Positions 1 through 7,093 are shown, counted from the stretch's first letter. The stretch is DNA of 28,243 bases from CAMFKD01 sp964436955 (GCA_964436955.1 CAYTFC010000037.1:1-28243), one strand, 5' to 3'. Numbers and translations are program-made. Notes: generated by a model from the sequence alone, not told the origin.

Positions 1-32
1 CTGCTATCGAAGAGTTGTATGAATTTCTTTAA
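1..32 (+). CDS. C-terminal end of a gene entering from the left (partial)
   Basis: Reading from base 3, the frame encodes A-I-E-E-L-Y-E-F-L and then stops with TAA at 30-32. The short helical, acidic tail looks like a genuine protein C-terminus and no other frame runs cleanly into the edge. Too little is present to name the protein. Inference only. Confidence 0.3.
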   Translation, partial: AIEELYEFL

Positions 33-108
33 GTTGACAGCATTGACTTGCTACCTACATCGCGCTTGAACACAGTCGTTCTTTGCTAGTGAAACGTTGC
101 GCATCGAA

Positions 109-128
109 GGCCAAGTCGAGACTTGGCC
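109..128. repeat. Perfect 8-bp hairpin with tetraloop
   Basis: GGCCAAGT and ACTTGGCC surround the loop CGAG. It lies about 77 bases after the stop at 30-32. A terminator of that upstream gene is possible, but no T-run follows on the plus strand, so the role is open. Confidence 0.5.
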
Positions 129-248
129 GAGTGGCGCGACTTTTCAATTGGGAAGAATAGGCCTGTTCTAGCGCGACAAACTAGAGGTAAAACTTTTGAA
201 ATAGTGTTTTTTTTCAATTTTCTCGGTGAATATTGTTTGTAACTCGCT

Positions 249-363
249 CTAGCTCTGGCTCACTCATTTACCCGATCTATCTTGTCTGGCAACTTGCCAA
301 GGGCAGGCCCTTGGCTTCATTACCAGCCATGACATCTCGAATAAATGGGTGAGCCGGAGCTAG
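249..363. repeat. Nested inverted repeat, 115 bp
   Basis: Outer arms of 22 bases (249-270 and 342-363) are complementary except for two positions, both of which would be G-U pairs in RNA. A second perfect hairpin sits between them at 296-315 (GCCAAGGG, loop CAGG, CCCTTGGC). No direct repeat is visible at the flanks. It ends 23 bases before the proposed trhO -35 element. It could be a palindromic mobile-element remnant or a structured leader or terminator. Confidence 0.6.
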
Positions 364-385
364 TTTCAAGGTATTGCAAGCGAGG

Positions 386-413
386 TTGCTAAAAAAGGAA
401 AAATCGCTATAAT
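386..413 (+). promoter_or_regulatory. Candidate sigma70 promoter of trhO
   Basis: TTGCTA (386-391) is followed after 16 bases by a perfect TATAAT (408-413), 32 bases upstream of the trhO start codon. The -35 matches the consensus at four of six positions. No clear Shine-Dalgarno sequence precedes the ATG. Confidence 0.55.
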
Positions 414-445
414 ATTGTGTTATTTGCCACTAAAGATTTATCGCT

Positions 446-1474
446 ATGAATATTTTTGTTATTGCCTTCTACTTGTTCGAGCCTATTGCAAATCCTCAAG
501 CTGAAATTGCTGCGCACAAAGCATTTTTAAGGGACAAGGATGTAAAAAGTCGCATTTACATTTCAGAGGAGGGCATTAATGCACAGCTTTCCGCTTCCGA
601 GGAAGCCGGAGCAGCATACATGGAATGGTTACGCAATCGTGAACCCTTTCAAAACGTAGACTTCAAAATACAGAATCACCACGAACACGCGTTCCCTCGC
701 CAAACGATTAAATATCGCAAGCAGCTTGTAGCGCTAGATTGTAAGGTTGACCTCTCTAAACGCGGACAACATGTTTCTCCAAAACGATGGAAAGAGATGT
801 TAGAGAGCGGTGATGACCATCTCCTCATCGATGTTCGCAATTCCTACGAGGGAAAGGTAGGGCATTTTGAGGGAGCTGACCTTCCTCCTTGCGACCGGTT
901 TCGCGAATTCCATGATTATATGGAAGATCTCAAAGCCAAGGTTGACCCCAAGAAAACGCCTGTAATGATGTATTGCACAGGCGGAATTCGCTGCGAAGTA
1001 TTCTCCTCACTGATGAAAGAACATGGCTTTGATGAGGTTTACCAACTAGAAGGTGGGGTCTTAAAATACGCTCAGGAAGTCGGAGATGCCCATTGGCTGG
1101 GCAAACTTTTCGTGTTCGATGACCGCCTTACAGTACCTCTTCAAGAGAATTCTAACTCCGTTATAGGCGAATGCCATCACTGCAAAACCTCCAGCGAAAG
1201 TTACTACAACTGCGCTAATATGGATTGCAATGAGCTTTTCCTATGCTGTCCAGATTGCGTACAGAAATTTGATGGATGTTGCCAGGAAACCTGTCAAGAG
1301 GCTCCGCGTAGACGTCCGGTCAGTCATCAAAACCCACACAAACCCTTCCGCAAGTGGTACCATTACGCTAAGCGCAAGGAAGAATTGTGGCATTTACGGC
1401 ATGTCTGCGATGTTGGATCAAGCCCATCATCAGCTGATGCGTCTCATTTACCACCACCGTCAAGCCAGGTTTAA
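446..1474 (+). CDS. trhO: tRNA uridine(34) hydroxylase TrhO (rhodanese-related, YceA family)
   Basis: TrhO carries out oxygen-dependent hydroxylation of uridine 34 in tRNA anticodons, giving 5-hydroxyuridine, the precursor of further wobble modifications; it acts in the cytoplasm. The N-terminal acylphosphatase-like domain (about 1-95) starts with the usual short hydrophobic strand and contains the S-E-E-G-I-N motif at 40-45. The rhodanese domain (about 110-215) has the family loop Y-C-T-G-G-I-R-C-E with the catalytic cysteine at residue 177. A cysteine-rich tail follows (CHHC, CCPDC, CC, C near 245-285), as in the family. At 342 residues it is near the usual length. The last 36 codons, rich in Ser and Pro and ending in P-P-P-S-S-Q-V, lie antisense to the next gene and look poorly conserved. 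The family assignment is firm; the function comes from E. coli and B. subtilis work. Confidence 0.93.
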   Translation: MNIFVIAFYLFEPIANPQAEIAAHKAFLRDKDVKSRIYISEEGINAQLSASEEAGAAYMEWLRNREPFQNVDFKIQNHHEHAFPRQTIKYRKQLVALDCKVDLSKRGQHVSPKRWKEMLESGDDHLLIDVRNSYEGKVGHFEGADLPPCDRFREFHDYMEDLKAKVDPKKTPVMMYCTGGIRCEVFSSLMKEHGFDEVYQLEGGVLKYAQEVGDAHWLGKLFVFDDRLTVPLQENSNSVIGECHHCKTSSESYYNCANMDCNELFLCCPDCVQKFDGCCQETCQEAPRRRPVSHQNPHKPFRKWYHYAKRKEELWHLRHVCDVGSSPSSADASHLPPPSSQV

Positions 1475-2219
1475 CGCCCTCTTCAGACAATTCAAAGGCT
1501 TTCATGGTATTACAAATGCGCCCACCAAAACGCACACCAATACCTTTAATGCCCACCATATTCCCCCAATCCCCAAACATCTCCAAAACTAACTCGCAGG
1601 CTGTGATAAGAAATAAAACCACTTTGTTAGGGTTGGCGTGAACCACTTCGAAGATTTTACCTCCGATGTGATGAATCGTAGGAATGATAACTGGAATAGT
1701 GTTCTTATCTGGTAACGCATTCAGACATTTACCCACATTGCATTGACGGCATACGGGATTGTCAGCGTCATGAATGCAGTCTGGAGTGAAGCGCCCCGAA
1801 GGGCACTCGAAAGGCTTTTCACAATAAGAAAAACCAACTATGAATAGAGCATCGGGGTTGGAGAGTTCTCGCTTGAATTCATCTAAATCAGAAACGCCAT
1901 AATAGAAAAAATCGCCCGAACTAGAATAGCTTTTGCCCCTCCAAAGGGATTGAAAAAAGGCTTTGATGTATCTAAAAGGGTGCTTAAACACGCCGCGCCG
2001 CACTTCTCCCTTGCGATCATGCGTTAGCATGTAACGAAACGCTTTCCATTTGAGATTTTTTGCTGTGTCCTGAGTGATACCAGGGATACGAGGTAAGGAC
2101 TTTAAACCCTTAATAGGATGGTTTTCCGCAGCAATCTGAGCTCCTGCAGTCCAATCCTTTTCAGCAGCTTCCCAGCTTTCATGCTGGTTCCAAATTTTGA
2201 GCTTGCTCATACGATACAT
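1368..2219 (-). CDS. Conserved-looking protein with a six-cysteine cluster, function unknown
   Basis: I do not recognise this 283-residue protein with certainty. It is basic and soluble-looking, with a central cysteine cluster at residues 133, 139, 148, 157, 160 and 165 (including C-P-S-G-R-F-T-P-D-C and C-R-Q-C-N-V-G-K-C). This spacing would suit a zinc or iron-sulfur site. The C-terminal half has alternating hydrophobic and glycine-rich segments (V-V-L-F-L-I-T-A-C-E-L, then G-I-K-G-I-G-V-R-F-G-G-R), suggesting an alpha/beta fold. It is the last gene of the minus-strand series that starts at tpx, 48 bases after the small paralogue ending at 2268. Its final 107 bases overlap the end of trhO in antisense. 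A second in-frame Met at residue 4 is an alternative start; neither has a strong ribosome binding site. Confidence 0.75.
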   Translation of the reverse strand: MYRMSKLKIWNQHESWEAAEKDWTAGAQIAAENHPIKGLKSLPRIPGITQDTAKNLKWKAFRYMLTHDRKGEVRRGVFKHPFRYIKAFFQSLWRGKSYSSSGDFFYYGVSDLDEFKRELSNPDALFIVGFSYCEKPFECPSGRFTPDCIHDADNPVCRQCNVGKCLNALPDKNTIPVIIPTIHHIGGKIFEVVHANPNKVVLFLITACELVLEMFGDWGNMVGIKGIGVRFGGRICNTMKAFELSEEGVKPGLTVVVNETHQLMMGLIQHRRHAVNATILPCA

Positions 2220-2267
2220 CCCAGTGTAATACGAAAAAGGGATGTTACCTCGTACGAAGCGAAATGT

Positions 2268-2465
2268 CTATGCTGCCCGTTCGTTCGAATCGTCTTTTTC
2301 TTCTTCCGTATCGAGCAATTCACGAGCCGTTGCTTTCACAGTCGCTAATCCGTCAGAAAATCCAATTGAGCGCATTAAGCTATCCAAATAGCGTAGCTCG
2401 CTAAGTAGCTGATCATTGGCGAATTCTAATTCTGCCAATCTTTGAAGTAGCTTCTCTTGGTCCAT
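2268..2465 (-). CDS. Small paralogous protein, copy A (65 aa)
   Basis: This is one of three tandem genes encoding related proteins of 60-70 residues. The shared pattern is a helical, heptad-like N-terminal part (L-L-Q-R-L-A-E-L-E, then N-D-Q-L-L-S-E-L), then a Y-L-D-S-L-M step, the motif G-F-x-x-G-L, and a final helix (V-K-A-T-A-R-E-L-L). The tail is acidic. A good Shine-Dalgarno (GGAGGAACC) lies just upstream of the ATG, which supports real translation. The predicted character is a short two-helix, possibly coiled-coil protein without signal peptide or membrane segment. From memory it resembles short hypotheticals of environmental chlamydiae, but I cannot verify that here. Function unknown. 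Confidence 0.75.
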   Translation of the reverse strand: MDQEKLLQRLAELEFANDQLLSELRYLDSLMRSIGFSDGLATVKATARELLDTEEEKDDSNERAA

Positions 2466-2522
2466 TAGGTTCCTCCGGTTTTGAGAACTCTTTCAAGATG
2501 CAAGGTCCATGCCAATTGTAGC

Positions 2523-2735
2523 TTAGGCTCCAAATTCCTGGGACGCCCCTTCTATTAACTCGGCTGCTGCATTCTTTAATGACCATAAGCCTTCATCAAA
2601 ACCCACTGTTTTTAACAGGCGGTCCACGTAACTGATTTCAGCTAAAAGGTGGTCGTTGATTGATTCCAATCGAGCAGACTTAGTTTTTAGAGCCTTTACT
2701 ACTCGTTCGGGTCTTCTAAAGCGTGGTGTTCTCAT
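2523..2735 (-). CDS. Small paralogous protein, copy B (70 aa)
   Basis: This is the middle member of the tandem trio. After a basic N-terminus (R-T-P-R-F-R-R-P-E-R) it repeats the family pattern: L-E-S-I-N-D-H-L-L-A-E-I, Y-V-D-R-L-L, V-G-F-D-E-G-L, then L-K-N-A-A-A-E-L-I-E. The basic extension is absent from copies A and C, which may give it a different partner, nucleic acid being one possibility. The ribosome binding site (AGGTA, about 8 bases upstream) is weaker than those of A and C. Copy A follows after 57 bases, so co-transcription is likely. Function unknown. Confidence 0.72.
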   Translation of the reverse strand: MRTPRFRRPERVVKALKTKSARLESINDHLLAEISYVDRLLKTVGFDEGLWSLKNAAAELIEGASQEFGA

Positions 2736-2870
2736 GATGTTTACCTAGTTATATTTTACAAAATTTACAGTAAATGCTTCAACATCAATGTCATACTTTT
2801 TCCAAATTTGAATATAAATGTAGACCCACTTCATGAACAAATGATAAAGACGTCATAAATTTTTCTGAAA

Positions 2871-3059
2871 TTACTCGGCATCCAGGGCGTCCAAAGTTCC
2901 ATCTTGAATCATCTCAAGGGCGACCTGTTTAACCGATGCAATGCCTTTAGGAAATCCTGTGCCACGCAAGAGTCTATCGAGCTCATCAAGCTCAGTGGAT
3001 AGCTGATCTTGCACGGATTCTTGATAGGCGATTCTTCTTAGTAACTCGTGATCATTCAT
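2871..3059 (-). CDS. Small paralogous protein, copy C (62 aa)
   Basis: This is the first member of the trio in the direction of transcription, 30 bases after ogt. The pattern is L-L-R-R-I-A, Q-D-Q-L-S-T-E-L, L-D-R-L-L, T-G-F-P-K-G-I, V-K-Q-V-A-L-E-M-I. The frame is open from an upstream ATG at 3083, but I chose the ATG at 3059: a strong Shine-Dalgarno (GAGGAGGAACC) sits directly in front of it, and this start makes the N-terminus match copy A. A 135-base AT-rich gap separates it from copy B and may carry a promoter. Function unknown. Confidence 0.74.
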   Translation of the reverse strand: MNDHELLRRIAYQESVQDQLSTELDELDRLLRGTGFPKGIASVKQVALEMIQDGTLDALDAE

Positions 3060-3089
3060 GGTTCCTCCTCTGGGAAAAAACATGTGACC

Positions 3090-3554
3090 TTAGATGCTAG
3101 TTTCGTGCCAACCTTCATGCGCCAATAGTTGTCGTTTCAGAGGGAGGCCCAGGCCAAAACCGCCAATCTTTCGGCTAGCTGCTATGACTCGGTGGCAAGG
3201 AATAAGCAATGGAACAGGATTGCGTCCGCAAGCGGTGCCCACCGGCCGGGCGCCTTTAGGGTTGCCCAGTATCGCGGCAATATCGCCGTACGAGGCTGTG
3301 GTGCCAAAGGGGATATCAACGAGCGCGGCTAAAACCTTTTGAGTAAAGGGGGGTAGATTCATTAGATCAAACGTAAGAACTACTTTTGGCTCCTCTCTTG
3401 CCGCAAAGGATGTCATCCACGAATCTATAAGCACTTTTTGATCTGCTGGTGCGAAAACTGTCCAATAAACGCCTGGTTTCTCAGATCCAGTCATTTTGAC
3501 CTCAAAAATACCATACTGATCGGCTTTGATGGTTGCATGAAGCGATAGCGTCAT
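3090..3554 (-). CDS. ogt: Methylated-DNA--protein-cysteine S-methyltransferase (Ogt/MGMT family)
   Basis: This protein repairs O6-alkylguanine (and O4-alkylthymine) in DNA by irreversible transfer of the alkyl group to its own cysteine. The C-terminal half carries the full family signature: the winged-helix start F-T-Q-K-V-L-x-A-L, then I-P-F-G-T-T-A-S-Y-G-D-I-A, R-P-V-G-T-A-C-G-R-N-P-V, and I-P-C-H-R-V-I with nucleophile Cys120, ending in G-G-F-G-L-G-L-x-x-K-R-x-L-L. The N-terminal half (1-65) is the poorly conserved partner domain. At 154 residues it has the usual length, and there is no Ada DNA-binding domain. It is probably co-transcribed with the small paralogues just downstream. Firm family call; the gene symbol is by similarity. 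Confidence 0.93.
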   Translation of the reverse strand: MTLSLHATIKADQYGIFEVKMTGSEKPGVYWTVFAPADQKVLIDSWMTSFAAREEPKVVLTFDLMNLPPFTQKVLAALVDIPFGTTASYGDIAAILGNPKGARPVGTACGRNPVPLLIPCHRVIAASRKIGGFGLGLPLKRQLLAHEGWHETSI

Positions 3555-3596
3555 ATGAGATCCCCCAATGTCATCAAAATATAAAGTCTTTGTTTA

Positions 3597-3639
3597 TGCC
3601 GCTTCGGCGAAGTGGCGCTACAACGTGTAACAGAACATG
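3597..3639. repeat. Dispersed hairpin repeat, copy 1
   Basis: The core is GCCGCTTCGGCGAAGTGGC, a 7-bp stem with one G-T pair. It is followed by GCTACAACGTGTAACAGAAC. The reverse complement of the whole 43-base unit reappears at 21022-21065 with a single-base indel and a few mismatches, and the hairpin part recurs at 5833-5857. It lies 63 bases beyond the stop of the gene at 3703-4620, a terminator-like position, but without a T-run. Confidence 0.65.
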
Positions 3640-3702
3640 CTCTAGTAGTTTTTAAAGACTTTTCAGAAGAGGATACCACAAACAAGTGAAAAGAAGCACG
3701 TG

Positions 3703-4620
3703 TCAGCCCTTAAGATCCGCGACCACTGGAAGATGATCGGAGGGATAATTTCTAAGAGATAAAGTCGGTGCAACAATACTTCCGGAAGAATCGACGGTCA
3801 CATTCAGCACTCCGGTTCTTATGGCTCGTAAGGGACCGCCCAGGAAGATATGGTCTAGACGTGCACCAGCTTGGCCATCCAATGAATGGGTAGGATCATA
3901 TTCCCATCCCATCCAAGTTCCATCTGGACCATAAATTTCGTCTTGCACTAAGTTTCTGATGTCCGACAGCCCTGTTTTATGGGTGAACGTAGAATAAACT
4001 TCATACCCATTGCTATCGGGATAGGGATTTAGGTCGCCCATTACGATGCACGCATTTTCTTTTGCAAGAGTGTGTTGCAAACGCATTAACAGCTTAGCAC
4101 TTTCTTCGCGTGAAACCTGGCCTTTGTGGTCAAAGTGGGTGTTGAAACATACCAACGGCTTGATGGTACGTCTATCGACAAATTTGCAGTACATGCAGGA
4201 ACGAGGATATTTGGCGTCCCAACCAATGCCTGGAATGCCTGGGGTGGGAGACAGCGAAAATATAGCGGATTCCAGTAGCACCAGCTTGTCTACCTGGTAG
4301 CAAATCAAGAGGTTTTCCTGCTCAGGCTCCCCCAAGCTAGCAGAAAACCCTTCTATCGCATATCCAGGCAAACCAGCTTTAAGGTCTTGTAATTGCTTAA
4401 TATTGGCCTCCTGAATAGCTGCAAGGGTCACCCCATAACCCAAGATTAACGATGTGACCATCTGACAACGGTGTCTCCAGTCATGAGGTCCGTCACGATC
4501 CTCCGCATGATCAATACGTATATTATACGTCATCACGCGAAAAGCATCTTCGTCAACCAAATGAGCTGGAAACTGCCTTGAGTTACCTGTCAGAGGCCTA
4601 TTCAGGAGGTCAGGTTCCAT
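3703..4620 (-). CDS. Endonuclease/exonuclease/phosphatase-fold hydrolase
   Basis: This 305-residue protein has the EEP (DNase I-like) metal-dependent phosphoesterase fold. Visible motifs in order: V-M-T-Y-N-I-R (29-35, metal-site Asn33), I-Q-E-A (metal-binding Glu71), N-T-H-F-D-H (160-165), M-G-D-L-N (194-198, catalytic Asp/Asn), L-D-H-I-F (255-259) and S-D-H-L-P-V-V (294-300). All catalytic residues are present, so it should be active. The closest general type is the secreted or cytosolic EEP proteins annotated as 'endonuclease/exonuclease/phosphatase family'. The substrate (nucleic acid, phosphoinositide, sphingomyelin or sugar phosphate) cannot be told from sequence. I see no signal peptide. 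Its start codon overlaps the tpx stop by one base (TAATG), which indicates translational coupling. Confidence 0.88.
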   Translation of the reverse strand: MEPDLLNRPLTGNSRQFPAHLVDEDAFRVMTYNIRIDHAEDRDGPHDWRHRCQMVTSLILGYGVTLAAIQEANIKQLQDLKAGLPGYAIEGFSASLGEPEQENLLICYQVDKLVLLESAIFSLSPTPGIPGIGWDAKYPRSCMYCKFVDRRTIKPLVCFNTHFDHKGQVSREESAKLLMRLQHTLAKENACIVMGDLNPYPDSNGYEVYSTFTHKTGLSDIRNLVQDEIYGPDGTWMGWEYDPTHSLDGQAGARLDHIFLGGPLRAIRTGVLNVTVDSSGSIVAPTLSLRNYPSDHLPVVADLKG

Positions 4621-5126
4621 TAGGCGCCTTTCTTAAGAATCTCTAGCGCTTTATCATAATTAGGCTCCTGACCTATTTCTGAAACCTGTTCAGTGTACAA
4701 AACGTGGTTGTTTTCATCGAGAATTATGACAGCTCTGGAACAAAGGCCGGCCAAAGGTCCGTCCGTAATTTCCAGGCCGTAGTCTTTAGCAAAGGAGCTA
4801 CGAAATGCGGAAAGGACTTCTACGCCATTGATATTTTCGGCTGAACAGAAGCGTTTTTGTGCAAACGGCAGGTCTTTTGAAATATCAATCACAATGACAT
4901 CCTGTAGAGCGGTGGCTGCTTGCGCAAACTTTCTTACCGAATTAGCGCAAGTGCCCGTATCTATGCTAGGAAAGATATTCAATAACTTTTTCTTTCCCTT
5001 GTACGAATCGAGAGTAACTTCAGAAAGATCTTCCTTAACGAGAGAGAAATTCTTGGCAGTAGCGCCCTTAGAAGGTAGGTCACCACTAGTTTTTACAGGA
5101 TTTCCCCTTAATGTAATGCTGGCCAT
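4620..5126 (-). CDS. tpx: Thiol peroxidase (atypical 2-Cys peroxiredoxin, Tpx)
   Basis: Tpx reduces hydrogen peroxide and alkyl hydroperoxides using thioredoxin. The 168-residue length and the Tpx start (L-R-G-N-P-V then G-x-L-P-x-x-G) are typical. The peroxidatic site is P-S-I-D-T-G-T-C at 53-60 with Cys60; most Tpx proteins have P-V-C here, so G-T is a small deviation. The resolving cysteine is Cys94 in K-R-F-C-S-A-E. A Shine-Dalgarno GAGG precedes the ATG by six bases. It is the first gene of a minus-strand group and is translationally coupled to the EEP hydrolase. It points to exposure to oxidative stress. Confidence 0.94.
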   Translation of the reverse strand: MASITLRGNPVKTSGDLPSKGATAKNFSLVKEDLSEVTLDSYKGKKKLLNIFPSIDTGTCANSVRKFAQAATALQDVIVIDISKDLPFAQKRFCSAENINGVEVLSAFRSSFAKDYGLEITDGPLAGLCSRAVIILDENNHVLYTEQVSEIGQEPNYDKALEILKKGA

Positions 5127-5274
5127 AGGAACCTCAGAAGGTTAAAATTTAGAATCGTCAGCATTCTGCGCCTGTGACCAAAATTTTGCAAGTCGGGTTT
5201 TAATTAACTTAACACAGCATTAGCATTACCTTTGTGATATTCCTCTATCATGTGAACAGTGGAGAGATATTGCT

Positions 5275-5817
5275 ATGACTGATTTTTATAACATTGGACA
5301 GAACTTACTTTATGTAGGGCAGGAAGCTATTTGCCCGGTTCTAAATCTTTTTGAACCGACTTATCGTGCTTTTGAAGTCATTGGAAATGTTGGAAAAATT
5401 TGGGTTCATATCAAGGAAACCACTACGAAGGGATATGTAGCTAATGCGACGAATATTTTTCAAACAGTGGTTAAAACATCCACAGCAGCTATATTGGCGA
5501 TTGGCTTCGCTACCAATTATGAAGCCGCTTTTGTGCTTACAATTAGCATTGATTTGGTCAATCAAATTAATATATTAGCTCTCTCAATTATGCATAAGGA
5601 CTCACAAGCCGCTTTCAAAGCTCTCAGCAAAACAATCGCCGATGTGATGTATTTGACCATCGAGGTGATTTCAGGACCACATATTGCCATGACGCTATCG
5701 GCAGTGTGTATTTTGGCAGATTTGTGGGAGACGGGAGAGGCATTTGATGAGAAGCGACACTTGAACGGTATCGCTTATGTCATACGCACCATGATTCGTG
5801 TAAAAAGAGCTGTCTAA
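5275..5817 (+). CDS. Hydrophobic protein of unknown function, possible membrane or inclusion-membrane protein
   Basis: I do not recognise this 180-residue protein. It has two broad hydrophobic stretches, about residues 63-106 (including A-A-I-L-A-I-G-F-A and V-L-T-I-S-I) and about 122-150 (including V-M-Y-L-T-I-E-V-I and M-T-L-S-A-V-C-I-L-A). A soluble N-terminus precedes them and a short basic tail follows. There is no cleavable signal peptide. Paired long hydrophobic segments recall the bilobed hydrophobic domain of chlamydial Inc proteins, but these segments contain charged or polar residues and the similarity is only by shape. It stands alone between minus-strand genes, with GGAGAGA upstream of the ATG and a terminator-like hairpin 16 bases after the stop. 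Its codons are AT-rich compared with the operon starting at 7094. Confidence 0.75.
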   Translation: MTDFYNIGQNLLYVGQEAICPVLNLFEPTYRAFEVIGNVGKIWVHIKETTTKGYVANATNIFQTVVKTSTAAILAIGFATNYEAAFVLTISIDLVNQINILALSIMHKDSQAAFKALSKTIADVMYLTIEVISGPHIAMTLSAVCILADLWETGEAFDEKRHLNGIAYVIRTMIRVKRAV

Positions 5818-5832
5818 GTCTAAGTGAAGCTT

Positions 5833-5872
5833 GTAGCGCCGCTTCGCCAAAGCGGCAGTCTCTTTTTAGGTG
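5833..5872 (+). terminator. Rho-independent terminator built from dispersed repeat copy 2
   Basis: The stem GCCGCTT/AAGCGGC closes a short CGCCA-type loop and is followed within a few bases by CTCTTTTT. It begins 16 bases after the stop of the gene ending at 5817. The hairpin is the same sequence as the repeat at 3597 and at 21042-21065. Confidence 0.65.
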
Positions 5873-5890
5873 AACCTGACAGATAAACCT

Positions 5891-5911
5891 GTCTGCCTCG
5901 GCGAGGCAGAC
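5891..5911. terminator. Perfect 9-bp hairpin between convergent genes
   Basis: GTCTGCCTC and GAGGCAGAC enclose the loop GGC. It lies 42 bases past the stop of the minus-strand gene at 5953 and could act as a terminator for it, though no U-tract follows. Together with the terminator at 5833 it fills the convergent gap 5818-5952. Confidence 0.5.
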
Positions 5912-5952
5912 CCACAAGGAAAAGGCGGCTATTGTAGGGATAGGCTGACATG

Positions 5953-6939
5953 CTACTTATTCAACAAGGCTAGCAACTGGGCTTCCTTTTCTGAGGTAAG
6001 CCACGTCTGATTAGGCCAAGATGGCTTACTCTCCTGCATCCATTGATGGGTATCTTCAAGCGTAGATTCTAACGGACGACAAATCAGCCCCTGGCTAAAT
6101 GCTCGTATCCCCTTAATTTCATGTAAGCCACGAATAAACTCCGGCACCCAAATCGGCATTTCCGTCCAGGGAACAACCTTATTCTTGAGCAGAAACGGCT
6201 CACTTGCCCAAACGAATCGAGCTTCTTGTTTTACAGTCTGTTGGCATGCATTCAGAAAATCGCCAAAGGTGAGGGGTCTTGATGGCCCTACCGCATTGTA
6301 CGTTCCACAGCGTCGTCCTTCTATCATCTTAAGAATCCAAAGGGCGAGGTCCCGGGCATCAAGTAGCTGTATAGTCTGGTTCGGATCTCCGGGTGCCAGG
6401 ACATCACCGCCCTTTGCAATACGGTCCAGCCAATACACAACACGACCATGAGTGTCATAAGGGCCCGCGAGCAAACCAGGACGTACTATAAGGCATCTGT
6501 CACCAAAGGTGTCTTCAACAGCAACTTCGCAAAGAACTTTGCGAGCTCCGTAAGTATCAGAGCTTTGGTCCTCTGGATCCCCATCCTTAGGCCAATCGCG
6601 TGTTGGCGCATGCTCATCAATCTTAGGTACCGAGAAATCCTTGTAAACTGAAACACTAGAAACAAAGACATAGAGGTCTGCAAAACCTTTAAGAAAATAG
6701 GCACTTCGGCCAACGGTAGCCGGGTTGTAGCCGCATGTGTCAATAACGACATCCCAGGAATGCCCCCTTAACAGTGAAAGATCGTTGTAACGATCGCCAT
6801 GTACCTCTTCTACAGCAGAAAAAAGAAACGGATTCGTTTTCCCACGATTAAAGAGCGTAAGTTGATGACCGTGAGCGATCAGCGTCTCGGAAATGTGCCT
6901 GCCTAAAAAATGTGTACCGCCCAGCACAAGAATCTTCAT
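5953..6939 (-). CDS. NAD(P)-dependent epimerase/dehydratase, extended SDR family
   Basis: This is a 328-residue Rossmann-fold protein. The nucleotide-binding loop G-G-T-H-F-L-G-R-H is at 7-15, the D-V-V-I-D-T strand at 63-68, the catalytic Ser region F-V-S-S-V-S-V-Y at 92-99, and the Tyr-Lys pair Y-G-A-R-K with Tyr130 and Lys134. Conserved R-P-G-L-L-A-G-P-Y and the later Q-L-L-D-A-R-D-L-A motif fit NAD-dependent epimerases/dehydratases acting on sugar nucleotides or related substrates. The N-terminal variant with T-H-F or T-x-F is typical of a subgroup annotated simply as epimerase or reductase with unknown substrate. It is a single-gene unit; the start codon is placed by the canonical M-K-I-L-V-L-G-G start. 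Confidence 0.88.
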   Translation of the reverse strand: MKILVLGGTHFLGRHISETLIAHGHQLTLFNRGKTNPFLFSAVEEVHGDRYNDLSLLRGHSWDVVIDTCGYNPATVGRSAYFLKGFADLYVFVSSVSVYKDFSVPKIDEHAPTRDWPKDGDPEDQSSDTYGARKVLCEVAVEDTFGDRCLIVRPGLLAGPYDTHGRVVYWLDRIAKGGDVLAPGDPNQTIQLLDARDLALWILKMIEGRRCGTYNAVGPSRPLTFGDFLNACQQTVKQEARFVWASEPFLLKNKVVPWTEMPIWVPEFIRGLHEIKGIRAFSQGLICRPLESTLEDTHQWMQESKPSWPNQTWLTSEKEAQLLALLNK

Positions 6940-7093
6940 ATCTATCCTAATTTTATAGCGACAAGCGTAACACTAATGCCCTATCGTTGACAATTTTTTG
7001 CAATAGCAGAGAATAGTCAAAATAATTATTTAAATCATTTGCATCCCTCTTGGCAGTCCATTAATCTGCGGTTAAAAGCCAAGGGTCTGTTGC

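Noticed and set aside
1230..1592. Plus-strand ORF of 120 codons overlapping the end of trhO
   Set aside because: It lies almost entirely in another frame of trhO and antisense to the cysteine-cluster gene; composition is unlike a protein and there is no ribosome binding site.
3094..3342. Plus-strand ORFs opposite ogt and many similar antisense ORFs across the window
   Set aside because: They are shadows of genes with full catalytic motifs on the other strand.
6987..7017. Perfect TTGACA as a promoter for the acyl-CoA operon
   Set aside because: No hexamer resembling TATAAT at 16-18 bases; kept only as a remark in the gene entry.
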